A stretch of 37,807 bases of DNA from CAIVAT01 sp037139855 (GCA_037139855.1 JBAXFM010000007.1:1-37807), one strand, 5' to 3'; shown: positions 8,306 through 16,902, counted from the stretch's first letter. Translations and numbers: made by a program. Notes: generated by a model from the sequence alone, not told the origin.

Positions 8306-9398
8306 AATTTTGCTGGTATCACCCTATTCAATGAAGAAAGTCGGCGGTATTGGCACCTGGACAAAATGTATTTTGGATTTTAACAATGAAAATAATCGGG
8401 TTGATTTAGCTTTTTTAAATACTGCATTTAGCTTTAAAACAAACTTAGAAAAAAAAACACTTCCAAGAATATTGATTGGTGTGCTGGATAGTTTATTAGT
8501 AATCTCATTATTATTGTTCAAAATTCTTCAAATAAGACCAAAAACAATTCATTATACAAGCAGTGCATCATTTGCCTTAATCAAAGATTATTTTGCTATT
8601 TATATTGCAAAAATATTTGGAATTAAATTCATCATACATTGGCATTTTGGCAGAATTCCAGAAATATTGAAAGCCAAAAATACCGAATGGAAAATTTTTA
8701 AAACGGTCATCAAGGCCGCCGATGTGTCTGTTGTCCTTGATCAAAATTCATTAAGGGATTTGAATAATCTTGGAATTACCAATGTAGTCGAAATTCCAAA
8801 TCCCATTTCTGAACACTTGTGTAGAATAGCAGAGTCAGTTAATTTTAATGAAAAAGTCATTGAAACAGGAACCTTTATTTTTGTGGGACACATTATTCCT
8901 GCAAAAGGAGTATTTGAACTGGTAGAGGCTTGCACCAGAATAGAGAGCGTAAAACAATTAGCATTAATTGGTCCTGTTAGTGAATCTGTTAAACACAGTT
9001 TAATATCCATTGCGTCAAAACGCAATAATGGTGAATGGCTAAAATGGACAGGAGAAATACACAGGGAAGAAGTGCTGGAATATTTAAAATCTGCAAATGC
9101 ATTATGTCTGCCAAGTTATACTGAAGGATTTCCCAATGCAATCTTAGAAGCAATGGCAATGGGGTGTCCTGTTATTGCTACTAAAGTTGGGGCAATTGAA
9201 GAAATGGTGGCATCAAACGATTTTGGAAAAGCGGGAATCTGTATTGAACCCAGAAATATTGCCCAGTTAATTCTGGCGATTCAATTTACGATAACTAATT
9301 CAGAGCAAGTCCGGGAATATGGGAGGAATGGGAATCAAAGGGTTCTTTCAAAGTTCTCACTTGAACATGTATTTCATCAATATGAATGTCTCTGGTAA
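8295..9398 (+). CDS. Glycosyltransferase family 4
   Basis: This 367-residue GT-B glycosyltransferase has an N-terminal strand and glycine loop at RNRILLVSPYSMKKVGGIGTW. The C-terminal donor domain begins at FIFVGHIIPAKGVFELVEA. The donor-binding signature SYTEGFPNAILEAMAMGCPVIATKVG is a textbook GT4 E-x7-E motif. The gene overlaps the acyltransferase gene by 11 bases. It is one of four GT4 genes here, which together with the GT2 and the priming enzymes is enough for a repeat unit of several sugars. The acceptor and donor sugars cannot be told from the sequence. Confidence 0.92.
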   Translation: MRNRILLVSPYSMKKVGGIGTWTKCILDFNNENNRVDLAFLNTAFSFKTNLEKKTLPRILIGVLDSLLVISLLLFKILQIRPKTIHYTSSASFALIKDYFAIYIAKIFGIKFIIHWHFGRIPEILKAKNTEWKIFKTVIKAADVSVVLDQNSLRDLNNLGITNVVEIPNPISEHLCRIAESVNFNEKVIETGTFIFVGHIIPAKGVFELVEACTRIESVKQLALIGPVSESVKHSLISIASKRNNGEWLKWTGEIHREEVLEYLKSANALCLPSYTEGFPNAILEAMAMGCPVIATKVGAIEEMVASNDFGKAGICIEPRNIAQLILAIQFTITNSEQVREYGRNGNQRVLSKFSLEHVFHQYECLW

Positions 9399-9417
9399 AT
9401 AAAAATCAAATTAAATC

Positions 9418-10371
9418 ATGAATATTACTTCTTTATATAACCTGATTGTTGGGGTTTCACCAACAATAGAAGTGTTTTTCAGAAAATTATACTGGACGAA
9501 TGTTTCAAAAACTTCAAGACTGAGTCAGAAACCTACCCGAACCCGTAAGGACGCAACACCTATAAATTTTGACCGGATAATTGAGAATATTAAACACAGG
9601 GGGGTTGGCGAAGGAAAAACAATTATTATCCATTCATCCTACGATTTATTGGAAAACTCCGGTCTGTCTCCTGAAGAAATAAATTCAAAACTTTTACAGT
9701 TAGTTGGTCGGGAAGGCACTTTGGTAATGCCAGTTATCAGAAGATACAAAGAAGAAGGCAGGAAGGAAGAATATTTAACAACAGACCTGGACAATGTTGT
9801 TTGCACATATAATGTTCAAAAAAGTAAGATCGTTTCTGGATTGTTACCATTTACATTAATGCAACGAGATGATTGTCATGTCAGTAGATTTCCATTAAAT
9901 CCAATTGTTGCTATAGGGAAATATGCAGAAGAAATGATTGAACATAATTTGGAAGGTGACGAACCCACTCCTCACGGGCCAAAGTCATCCTGGAAATTCT
10001 GTTTTGACAAAGAGGCAATTGTAATTGGTTTAGGTGTCGACATGCCTCACTACCTCACCATAACTCATGTTCATGAGGAATGTTCAAAAAACTGGCCCAT
10101 TAAAAACTGGTACAGAAAGCGAATATTTGATATCATTGATAAGGATTTTACAACACGCAAGGAAGTGTTAGAACGAAAACCAATTTGGGGTACAATGTAT
10201 TTCGCGGAAAAAAAATACAGAAAAGATCTATTGAAAAATGACATTTTAAAAATTGAAAATGTCGAAGGTTTGAACATAAGTATAATAGAATCAACACGTT
10301 TATTAAATTTTCTTAATGCTCATCCTCATAAAGGATACCCCTATTATGTTGAATCAAAGTTTTTAAAATAA
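9418..10371 (+). CDS. AAC(3)-family N-acyltransferase
   Basis: This 317-residue protein belongs to the aminoglycoside 3-N-acetyltransferase superfamily (Antibiotic_NAT, PF02522). In glycan loci this family generally acylates the amino group of an amino sugar rather than a drug. Family landmarks are TIIIHSSYDLLENSGLS (CoA-binding start, about 68-84), VGREGTLVMPVI, AIGKYAEEMIEHN, PHGPKSSW, and IVIGLGVDMPHYLTITHVHEE with THxHE at about 216-220. Where most homologues have a HPxxS-type segment, this protein reads SRFPLNPIVAIG, so the usual His is Phe. About 45 extra N-terminal residues precede the domain. The position just upstream of the acyl-ACP cassette suggests that the acyl group could be the product of that cassette. 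Antibiotic resistance is unlikely in this context. Confidence 0.85.
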   Translation: MNITSLYNLIVGVSPTIEVFFRKLYWTNVSKTSRLSQKPTRTRKDATPINFDRIIENIKHRGVGEGKTIIIHSSYDLLENSGLSPEEINSKLLQLVGREGTLVMPVIRRYKEEGRKEEYLTTDLDNVVCTYNVQKSKIVSGLLPFTLMQRDDCHVSRFPLNPIVAIGKYAEEMIEHNLEGDEPTPHGPKSSWKFCFDKEAIVIGLGVDMPHYLTITHVHEECSKNWPIKNWYRKRIFDIIDKDFTTRKEVLERKPIWGTMYFAEKKYRKDLLKNDILKIENVEGLNISIIESTRLLNFLNAHPHKGYPYYVESKFLK

Positions 10372-10395
10372 TTAGGTTAAACGATCGTACCCTCC

Positions 10396-11484
10396 ATGAA
10401 AACCGAATATAAACAAACATTCCCGATATGTTTTGTTTCGAAAACATCTCTGTTGATGTTCAAAAAAGAGATGTTTATTACTTGTAATATAGATAATGGA
10501 GAGATTACTGACCAAATTGAGTTGAATACCACCATTCTAAACAAAATAATAACACGAATTCCATTTTTAGCGAGAATTTTAAGAAAAGGGGTTCGATGCG
10601 GCATAAAGGTTTCAGACAACTTATTTCTTTTTACGATTGGACAGACAATTTATGAATTAGATACTTCGAATGCTAGTATTTCCGAAGGGTTTAGAACTGA
10701 AGATCAATCAAGACCTCTGACTTTTTCTAAAATTGAAGGAATTAGCGGTTTTGATGATGGTATTTATTTTGGCGGGTACAGAGGGAATCCAGATAAGAAT
10801 CCAATTTCAATTTACAGAAGATTAGGGACCGATCACTGGGAAGAAGTATATCGGTTCCCAAAGAATACGATTGAACACATTCACAATATTGTTGCTGACC
10901 CTTTTAAAAATGTAGTTTACATTTTAACCGGGGATTTTGAAGCCTCAGCTGGTATTTGGAAGGCAGAAAATGGATTTAAGACAATTAAACCAATTTTGAA
11001 TGGTGCTCAAACGTATAGAGCATGCGTTGCTTTTCCGACTCCGGATGGCTTAGTATATGCAACAGATTCGCCATTTTCCAACAATTCTATCCGGATACTA
11101 AAAGAATGCGGTAATTCATGGGAATCAATGCAACTGATGGATATTAATGGCCCCTCAATTTATGGTTGCCAATGGGGTGGTGATTTTCTTTTTTCAACTT
11201 CCGTCGAAGGTGATGGAAGAAATCAAAGTATTTGGTATAAGCTTTTTGGCCATCAAAGAGGATCCGGTATCAAAGAAAATTATTCTTTTATATATAAAGG
11301 TAATTTAGATATTGGCTTTAGCGAGTTTTATAAAGTAAAAAAAGATATTCTCCCATTCCATTTATTTCAGTTTGGAACTCTTATTTTTGCCAATGGATTA
11401 AATGAGAGTTCGGTTTTGCCAGTATTTCATATTTCAACACAATTCCATGGCATGAACACCGTTTTATTTGAAAAAAGGGGTTAA
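10396..11484 (+). CDS. Unrecognised cytoplasmic protein, possibly beta-propeller
   Basis: I do not recognise this 362-residue protein. It has no signal peptide or membrane segment. It is rich in short beta-strand-like stretches ending in aromatic/Gly turns, for example DGIYFGGYRGNP, KNVVYILTGDF, GIWKAENGFK, PDGLVYATDSPF, SIYGCQWGGDFLFST and QSIWYKLFG. This recurring pattern resembles BNR/sialidase-type or kelch-like propeller blades, but no Asp-box motif is exact. It sits 24 bases after the AAC(3)-like gene and 54 bases before the ketoacyl synthase gene, all in one direction, so it probably acts on the same sugar or acyl intermediate. A catalytic or scaffolding role in the cytoplasm is possible; no function can be assigned. 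Confidence 0.75.
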   Translation: MKTEYKQTFPICFVSKTSLLMFKKEMFITCNIDNGEITDQIELNTTILNKIITRIPFLARILRKGVRCGIKVSDNLFLFTIGQTIYELDTSNASISEGFRTEDQSRPLTFSKIEGISGFDDGIYFGGYRGNPDKNPISIYRRLGTDHWEEVYRFPKNTIEHIHNIVADPFKNVVYILTGDFEASAGIWKAENGFKTIKPILNGAQTYRACVAFPTPDGLVYATDSPFSNNSIRILKECGNSWESMQLMDINGPSIYGCQWGGDFLFSTSVEGDGRNQSIWYKLFGHQRGSGIKENYSFIYKGNLDIGFSEFYKVKKDILPFHLFQFGTLIFANGLNESSVLPVFHISTQFHGMNTVLFEKRG

Positions 11485-11538
11485 AATGCCCATCTTATTG
11501 TCTATCATTCAATTAACGTCACCTAAACATAAGGTCAC

Positions 11539-12537
11539 ATGGGAAGTAAGTTAGTGAAAATCGCAGTCTACCTGCCAGAAAAAGTTCTAAGCAATAATGA
11601 ACTTGGTGCAGAGTTTAACCGGTGGGAGCCAGAGAAGATTGAAACAAAACTTGGTATTAGGGAAAGACATATTTCAGCAAAAAATGAGACGGCCGGAGAC
11701 CTTGCCTATGAGTCAGCCAAACTTGTTTTACAAGATTACGATAAGGACAAAGTTGATATGTTAATATTTTGCACACAGAGTCCTGATCATTTTTTACCGG
11801 CCACAGCGTGTATCTTGCATAAAAGATTAGGACTCCAAAATAAAACCGCTGCATTTGATTTCAACCAGGGTTGTTCCGGGTTCGTTTATGGACTTGCAAT
11901 TGCTAAATCTTTCATTAATACTGGGATTGCCAACGTTGTGTTATTACTTGTCGGCGAGACATATTCAAAACATATTCATCCAAAAGATCTTGCAAACCGA
12001 ACTATTTTTGGAGATGGTGCGGCTGCGACAATTATTGAAAGAGATTCCAATGAACACATTCATGAATTCATCCTTGGGACTGATGGAAGTGGACAAAATA
12101 ATTTAATTGTCCCAAATGGTTGTTTCAGATCATTGTATGATGACAAAGCAGAAGAATTAACCAATAGTGCGGGCGACATTTACACGAACAATCATTTGTA
12201 TATGAATGGTCCTGAGATTTTCAACTTCACCATTGAATCGGTTCCACAGGCTGTTAATGAATGCCTGACTTTAAACAATGTGACAATTGATGAAATTGAC
12301 TATGTGATCTTTCATCAAGCCAATAGCTATATGATTGAATACCTGCGTAAAAAAATCAAAATACCTAAAGAGAAATTCTATTCAAACATGCTTTTAACAG
12401 GGAATACCGTCTCAGCAACAATTCCTATCGCCCTGGCTGATTGTTTATCTCACAATATAGTTAAACCAGGTGATAAAGTATTGGTTTGTGGGTTTGGAGT
12501 CGGATACTCATGGGGTGTAACCATTATAGATGTCTAA
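11539..12537 (+). CDS. 3-oxoacyl-ACP synthase III (FabH-like)
   Basis: This 332-residue ketoacyl-ACP synthase III has a thiolase fold and carries the full Cys-His-Asn triad. C112 lies in FNQGCSGFVYGLA, H259 in FHQANSYMIEYL and N289 in LTGNTVSATIP. It would condense a short acyl-CoA starter with malonyl-ACP to give a 3-oxoacyl-ACP. The length matches FabH (about 320-340). It is followed 17 bases later by a small ACP and then an SDR reductase, all within a polysaccharide operon. It is therefore probably not the housekeeping FabH but part of a dedicated pathway making a 3-hydroxyacyl group for sugar decoration. Starter specificity is not readable from the sequence. Confidence 0.92.
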   Translation: MGSKLVKIAVYLPEKVLSNNELGAEFNRWEPEKIETKLGIRERHISAKNETAGDLAYESAKLVLQDYDKDKVDMLIFCTQSPDHFLPATACILHKRLGLQNKTAAFDFNQGCSGFVYGLAIAKSFINTGIANVVLLLVGETYSKHIHPKDLANRTIFGDGAAATIIERDSNEHIHEFILGTDGSGQNNLIVPNGCFRSLYDDKAEELTNSAGDIYTNNHLYMNGPEIFNFTIESVPQAVNECLTLNNVTIDEIDYVIFHQANSYMIEYLRKKIKIPKEKFYSNMLLTGNTVSATIPIALADCLSHNIVKPGDKVLVCGFGVGYSWGVTIIDV

Positions 12538-12554
12538 CCTTAAAAGATAAAAAA

Positions 12555-12794
12555 ATGAAGACAAGTGAATTTATAAAAAATTTAGCCGAATTTTGTGAAT
12601 TTAACAAAACGGAATTTTCGATTGACACAACATTAAAGTCAATTGATGGATATGACTCAATGGCCATTATGTCAATGATTGCATTTGTTGATGAAAATTT
12701 CAATGTGAAAATTACTGCAACGCAAATTAATGCGCTTTCCGACTTTGGGTCCCTGATTACCCATATTGGTAAAGAAAAATTCGAAGATGATTAA
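12555..12794 (+). CDS. Dedicated acyl carrier protein
   Basis: This 79-residue acyl carrier protein has the 4'-phosphopantetheine attachment motif DSM in IDGYDSMAIMSMI, with Ser at residue 35. It would be held as holo-ACP and present the growing acyl chain to the adjacent ketoacyl synthase and reductase. The start was taken as ATG 12555 (MKTSEFIK); the frame is open further upstream, but that part overlaps the synthase gene and does not look like ACP. The last 8 bases overlap the SDR start, indicating coupling. The modest sequence similarity to housekeeping AcpP (DSL) and the location argue for a pathway-specific carrier. Confidence 0.88.
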   Translation: MKTSEFIKNLAEFCEFNKTEFSIDTTLKSIDGYDSMAIMSMIAFVDENFNVKITATQINALSDFGSLITHIGKEKFEDD

Positions 12795-13539
12795 TCTAAA
12801 GGGTAAATACATTTTAGTTACAGGTGCATCTTCCGGGATAGGAAGTGCCGTATCTCAATATGCTGCATCGCATGAAGCAACATTAATCCTATCCGGACGT
12901 GATACTGAGAGACTGGAGAAAACCAGATTACTTTTAAATGGGGCAGGGCATCTTGTTTTCACGGGTGATATTACCGATTTTTCGGTCATTGATCAAATTA
13001 CAAAAACGCTAATCGAAAAAGGAATTATTATCAGTGGGTTTGTTCACAGTGCCGGAATTGAAAAAACACTCCCTTTTAAAAGTTCAAAACCAGAGATATT
13101 TCAAGAGATTTTTGACATCAATGTTTTTGCTTGTTTTGAGTTTGCACGTATGCTTTCAATGAAAAATGTCGTTAACCCCGCTGGAGCCTCATTTATTTTT
13201 ATTAGTTCTGTAAAAGGAAAATTGGGCGCACCGTTTAATGTCGCTTATTGTGCAAGTAAATCGGCATTGATAGCCGGATCAAAAGCAATGGCTCTTGAGT
13301 TAGCATCAAAAAAAATCAGATGCAATTGTGTTTTGCCTGGTATTGTTGAAACTGAATTAGTTCAACGATTATTTGATTCAATCCCTTCTGAAGCCAAAGA
13401 AAAGATCGTGCATGACCATCCATTGGGTCTGGGAAAGCCTGAAGATATTGCAGCATTGACAGCATTTCTGCTTTCTGATGAAGCAAAATGGATAACGGGA
13501 GCAGAATACATTATTGACGGTGGATACTCAATTCATTAG
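12787..13539 (+). CDS. SDR family oxidoreductase (FabG-like)
   Basis: This 250-residue classical short-chain dehydrogenase has the coenzyme motif TGASSGIG at residues 12-19. HSAG at 87-90 replaces the usual NNAG. The catalytic Ser-Tyr-Lys set is in FISSVKGKLG and YCASK (Y154, K158), and PGIVETEL forms the substrate-loop start. Next to a ketoacyl synthase III and an ACP, its likely role is NAD(P)H reduction of 3-oxoacyl-ACP to 3-hydroxyacyl-ACP, as FabG does. ATG 12787 was chosen because it opens directly with the first strand (MINLKGKYILVTGA); a TTG 21 bases upstream is less likely. The 206-base gap that follows closes the cassette. Confidence 0.9.
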   Translation: MINLKGKYILVTGASSGIGSAVSQYAASHEATLILSGRDTERLEKTRLLLNGAGHLVFTGDITDFSVIDQITKTLIEKGIIISGFVHSAGIEKTLPFKSSKPEIFQEIFDINVFACFEFARMLSMKNVVNPAGASFIFISSVKGKLGAPFNVAYCASKSALIAGSKAMALELASKKIRCNCVLPGIVETELVQRLFDSIPSEAKEKIVHDHPLGLGKPEDIAALTAFLLSDEAKWITGAEYIIDGGYSIH

Positions 13540-13745
13540 TCCGGAGTTTTTCTTGCTTATATTTAAAAATCATTTACCATATCAACTTTTCCCCGGCTCT
13601 AAGATCGGTGAAAGGAATTTCGCCAGAAAACTTCTTTTGGTCGTTAAAAATATCAAAAACAGGTGTTTATCCGTTAACTATTGTCAATCGTTTTACCTTC
13701 TCTTTCAAAACACCTACTTAATATAATGCTGGTCAAGTTGATTTC
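13540..13745 (+). other. Intergenic gap after the acyl-ACP cassette
   Basis: This is the longest gap in the glycan locus. It contains no convincing gene or perfect TAnnTTTG element. The 8-base inverted repeat AGGTGTTT / AAACACCT is present near 13661 and 13710, with arms about 40 bases apart, too far for a standard terminator. Confidence 0.4.
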
Positions 13746-14984
13746 ATGAAACTCCTTTTCATCTCGCAGTACTTTTATCCGGAATCCTTTAGGGGAAATG
13801 ACATTGTATTTGATTTTGTAAAGCGTGGCCATGAAGTAACGGTTTTAACTGGTAAGCCAAACTATCCTGAAGGAAAGTTTTATTCAGGGTATTCATTTCT
13901 AAACAGAAAAGAAGAAACAATTAATGGTGCCAGAATTATACGAACACCTATTATTCCGAGGCGAAATGGAAAAGGATTATATCTTATCATTAATTATTTA
14001 TCCTTTGTTTTCTTTTCATATTTTACAAGTATTTTCAGGATTCGTGACAAATTTGATGTCATATTTGTGCAGCAGTTATCCCCTGTCACAATGGCGTTAC
14101 CGGGAGTTTGGCTAAAAAAACGGCAAAAAATCCCCTTATGCCTTTGGGTTTTAGACTTGTGGCCTGAAAGTGTTAGTTCTGCCAGTAAGATCAAGAACAT
14201 GTTCCTTCTGAATTTACTGGACAAATTAGTGAAATGTATTTATAATCAATCTGACCTTATATTAATAAGTTCAGATTTTTTCAGAAAATCAATATCAGAT
14301 AAATTAAAACATAAAAATAAACCCATCATTTATTTTCCAAATTGGGCCGAAGACATTTTCAGTAACCCTGGGATCTTAAAAAACAACCATTTAATCCGAC
14401 ATCTCCCCTCAGGAACAAAAATAATGTTTGCCGGCAATATCGGAGAAGCGCAGGATTTTGAGTCGATCTTGAATGCCGCAGAGATAACTCTCCGGGAAAA
14501 AGCAAATGTCCATTGGATCATTGTGGGTGATGGGAGGAAATTAAACTGGATCAGAACCGAAATTATTAACAGAGGACTAACAAATGTAATCCCATTGGGT
14601 AGATTTCCCCTGGAGGATATGCCTCAATTATTTTCCTTTGCCGATGCAATGCTTGTAACATTAAAGGATCATCCTGTATTATCATTGACAGTTCCTGCAA
14701 AAATCCAGGCTTACATGGCATCATCAAAAACAATTTTGGGTATGCTGAATGGTGAAGGTCACGATCTGATCAATAAAGCTTGCTGTGGATTTTCAGTCAA
14801 AGCAGGTGACGCCAGGGGTTTGGCTATAAAAGCGATGTACCTTTCAAATATTACAAAAGAAGAGAATGCCAGATATGAACAGAATTCGTATGCGTATTAC
14901 AAAAACAATTTTGAAAAAGATAAATTATTAATAAAGCTGGAAACAATACTTCTTAATCTGGTTGAACACAATACTACCGTTTAA
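13746..14984 (+). CDS. Glycosyltransferase family 4 (WbuB/WcaI-like)
   Basis: This 412-residue GT-B glycosyltransferase resembles the WbuB group, which often transfers N-acetyl-fucosamine-type sugars. The N-terminus MKLLFISQYFYPE and the VLTGKPNYPEGKFYSGY segment are very characteristic of that group. Further on come LWVLDLWPESV and the donor-domain start GTKIMFAGNIGEAQDFESIL. The C-terminal donor loop lies in LSLTVPAKIQAYMASSKTILGM, where Lys-x-x-x-Tyr-Met-Ala is the WbuB-type variant of the GT4 motif. It is directly followed by a nucleotide-sugar 4,6-dehydratase and a priming transferase, a frequent trio in glycan loci that use deoxy-amino sugars. The exact donor is an inference from relatives. 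Confidence 0.9.
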   Translation: MKLLFISQYFYPESFRGNDIVFDFVKRGHEVTVLTGKPNYPEGKFYSGYSFLNRKEETINGARIIRTPIIPRRNGKGLYLIINYLSFVFFSYFTSIFRIRDKFDVIFVQQLSPVTMALPGVWLKKRQKIPLCLWVLDLWPESVSSASKIKNMFLLNLLDKLVKCIYNQSDLILISSDFFRKSISDKLKHKNKPIIYFPNWAEDIFSNPGILKNNHLIRHLPSGTKIMFAGNIGEAQDFESILNAAEITLREKANVHWIIVGDGRKLNWIRTEIINRGLTNVIPLGRFPLEDMPQLFSFADAMLVTLKDHPVLSLTVPAKIQAYMASSKTILGMLNGEGHDLINKACCGFSVKAGDARGLAIKAMYLSNITKEENARYEQNSYAYYKNNFEKDKLLIKLETILLNLVEHNTTV

Positions 14985-15027
14985 GAAATATAATGAAACG
15001 TTATTTAACAAAGATAAGACGTAAAAA

Positions 15028-16248
15028 ATGAATCATAATATTGATATTGAAGAATTCATAAATTCAAAAATCACCAGGCGTTCAAAAAGCTTGATTTCAG
15101 ATGATCTCGTTAAGAGCCACTCCATTCTCGATTCGAGACTCAGAAATAAAAATGTATTGGTGATCGGAGGGGCTGGAACTATTGGTTCTTATTATATCAA
15201 GGCCATTTTAAAATTCAACATCAGGAAATTGGTCGTAGTTGACATTAATGAGAACGGACTTACCGAACTTGTTCGTGATATACGAAGTACACCAGGGGCT
15301 TACGTCCCGGACGAGTTTATTACATACCCGGTAAACTTTGGCGACAATGTTTTCGAGAAAATTTACCGTCATCACGGCCCCTTTCAGATTGTTACAAACT
15401 TTGCCGCTCATAAGCATGTGCGCAGTGAGAAAGATGTATTCTCCATTGAAGCAATGATTGAGAATAATGTTTTCCGTGCCCGCAAACTTCTGGATCTTCT
15501 GATCGAGATACCACCGGAGCACTTTTTCTGCGTTTCAACAGACAAAGCAGCTAACCCGGTCAATATTATGGGTGCAAGTAAAAAGTTGATGGAAGAACTC
15601 ATCATGTCCTATTCCGACAGGCTTCCGGTTACAACAGCACGTTTTGCCAATGTTGCCTTCTCCAATGGCAGTTTACCACTTGGATTTTTAGAACGGATTA
15701 AAAAAAAGCAACCATGGTCCTGTCCAATTGGGATTAGCCGGTTCTTCGTTTCACCACAGGAGTCGGGTGAACTATGTCTGATGGCCTCAATCATGGGCGC
15801 TCCCGGAGACATCTTTTTCCCAAAACTTGATGATAAAACAGATATGATTCCCTTTGACCAGATCGCCATTGACCTTCTGGAGGCAATGGGTCTGAAGCCA
15901 GACTATTGCAAAACTGAAGAGGAAGCCAAACAAAAAGCCAGGTTACTGAATGATTCCTCCACTACTTATCCTGTTTATTTCTTTGGGTCAGACACCTCGG
16001 GTGAAAAAGCATATGAAGAGTTTTTTACAGATCAGGAACATCTTGATCTGGAATCTTTTATCAACCTGGGTGTTGTGAAAAATTCAAAGACCTGCAATCT
16101 TCAGGAAATCGAGGAAATTTTTTTTAGTTTAAAACAACTTTTCAGCCAGGGAAACATCATGAAAAATGATATCGTTGCCATATTGAAAACTTACCTCCCG
16201 AATTTCGGCCATATTGAAACTGGTAAAAGTCTTGACCAAAAAATGTAG
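15028..16248 (+). CDS. UDP-N-acetylglucosamine 4,6-dehydratase-type polysaccharide biosynthesis protein
   Basis: This 406-residue extended SDR belongs to the CapD/FlaA1/PglF group (Polysacc_synt_2). It carries the NAD motif GGAGTIG at residues 47-53, VVVDINENG for the adenosine ribose, and NFAAHKHVRSEKD. STDKAANP (170-177) and MGASK (181-185) follow, in which Met replaces the Tyr of YxxxK, as is normal for this group. It lacks the four N-terminal transmembrane helices of the long CapD form. Its likely reaction is dehydration of UDP-GlcNAc to a 4-keto-6-deoxy intermediate on the way to QuiNAc- or FucNAc-type sugars. About 40 residues precede the Rossmann core, and the C-terminal domain is somewhat long. 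It ends 3 bases before the priming transferase that would use the resulting sugar. Confidence 0.88.
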   Translation: MNHNIDIEEFINSKITRRSKSLISDDLVKSHSILDSRLRNKNVLVIGGAGTIGSYYIKAILKFNIRKLVVVDINENGLTELVRDIRSTPGAYVPDEFITYPVNFGDNVFEKIYRHHGPFQIVTNFAAHKHVRSEKDVFSIEAMIENNVFRARKLLDLLIEIPPEHFFCVSTDKAANPVNIMGASKKLMEELIMSYSDRLPVTTARFANVAFSNGSLPLGFLERIKKKQPWSCPIGISRFFVSPQESGELCLMASIMGAPGDIFFPKLDDKTDMIPFDQIAIDLLEAMGLKPDYCKTEEEAKQKARLLNDSSTTYPVYFFGSDTSGEKAYEEFFTDQEHLDLESFINLGVVKNSKTCNLQEIEEIFFSLKQLFSQGNIMKNDIVAILKTYLPNFGHIETGKSLDQKM

Positions 16249-16251
16249 TCT

Positions 16252-16902
16252 ATGAAAAGAATCTTTGATTTGTTTATTAGTCTGATAGCTTTATTAATCC
16301 TTTCACCTTTGCTAATTCCCATCGGGATACTCTTATGGTTAACAGGTGAACACTATGTTTTTTACACGCAAAAACGAGTTGGACAAGATGGAAAGGAATT
16401 CGATCTTATTAAATTTGCCACAATGCTTAAAAACAGTCCAAACATTGGTTCCGGAGATGTTACACTTCATCGCGATCCAAGAGTTTTACCCGTTGGCAGA
16501 TTTCTGCGTTCTTCAAAAATCAATGAAATACCGCAATTATTAAATATTCTACTCGGCCACATGTCCTTTGTTGGTCCGCGTCCACTTACTCCAAGGGTAT
16601 TTAATTATTATACTGCCGAAGCAAAAAGCATTGTAATTAAAATGAAACCTGGTTTAACCGGTGCAGGGTCAATTGTTTTTCGCGATGAGGAAATGTTCAT
16701 TAGTAAGAGTGAATTACCCTGGGAAGAATGTATTAAACAGGAAGTAATGCCAAGGAAAGCTGCCCTTGAAAAATGGTATTTTCAACATCAGAACTTTATA
16801 ACCGATTTATTGCTTATATTTATAACCTCATGGGTGATTGTGTTTCCCAGGAGTACACTGATAGTGAAAATATTTAAAACCATGCCAAAAATTAGCGTTT
16901 AA
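16252..16902 (+). CDS. Priming sugar-phosphate transferase (PglC/WcaJ C-domain type)
   Basis: This 216-residue monotopic phosphoglycosyl transferase (Bac_transf, PF02397) attaches the first sugar phosphate to undecaprenyl phosphate. It has an N-terminal re-entrant hydrophobic helix (residues 3-30 with SPLLIPIG), FYTQKRVGQDGKEFDLIKFATM, HRDPRVLPVGRFLR, and SKINEIPQLLNILLGHMSFVGPRPLTP. The catalytic dyad, Asp-Glu in PglC, reads Asn91-Glu92 here. I believe related Bacteroidota enzymes can share this NE form, but could not check. The length is that of the minimal PglC-type enzyme. It immediately follows the dehydratase, so the priming sugar is probably that 6-deoxy-amino sugar or its derivative. 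A hairpin overlaps its stop codon. Confidence 0.9.
   Translation: MKRIFDLFISLIALLILSPLLIPIGILLWLTGEHYVFYTQKRVGQDGKEFDLIKFATMLKNSPNIGSGDVTLHRDPRVLPVGRFLRSSKINEIPQLLNILLGHMSFVGPRPLTPRVFNYYTAEAKSIVIKMKPGLTGAGSIVFRDEEMFISKSELPWEECIKQEVMPRKAALEKWYFQHQNFITDLLLIFITSWVIVFPRSTLIVKIFKTMPKISV

Noticed and set aside
9418..10371. Aminoglycoside resistance gene
   Set aside because: The family matches AAC(3), but the location in a glycan locus and the altered His segment favour sugar N-acylation.
13661..13717. Inverted repeat AGGTGTTT / AAACACCT as a terminator
   Set aside because: The arms are about 40 bases apart and there is no T tract after the right arm.
13514..13726. Open frame of 70 residues after the SDR gene
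   Set aside because: It starts inside the SDR gene, has no motif and a composition like non-coding DNA.
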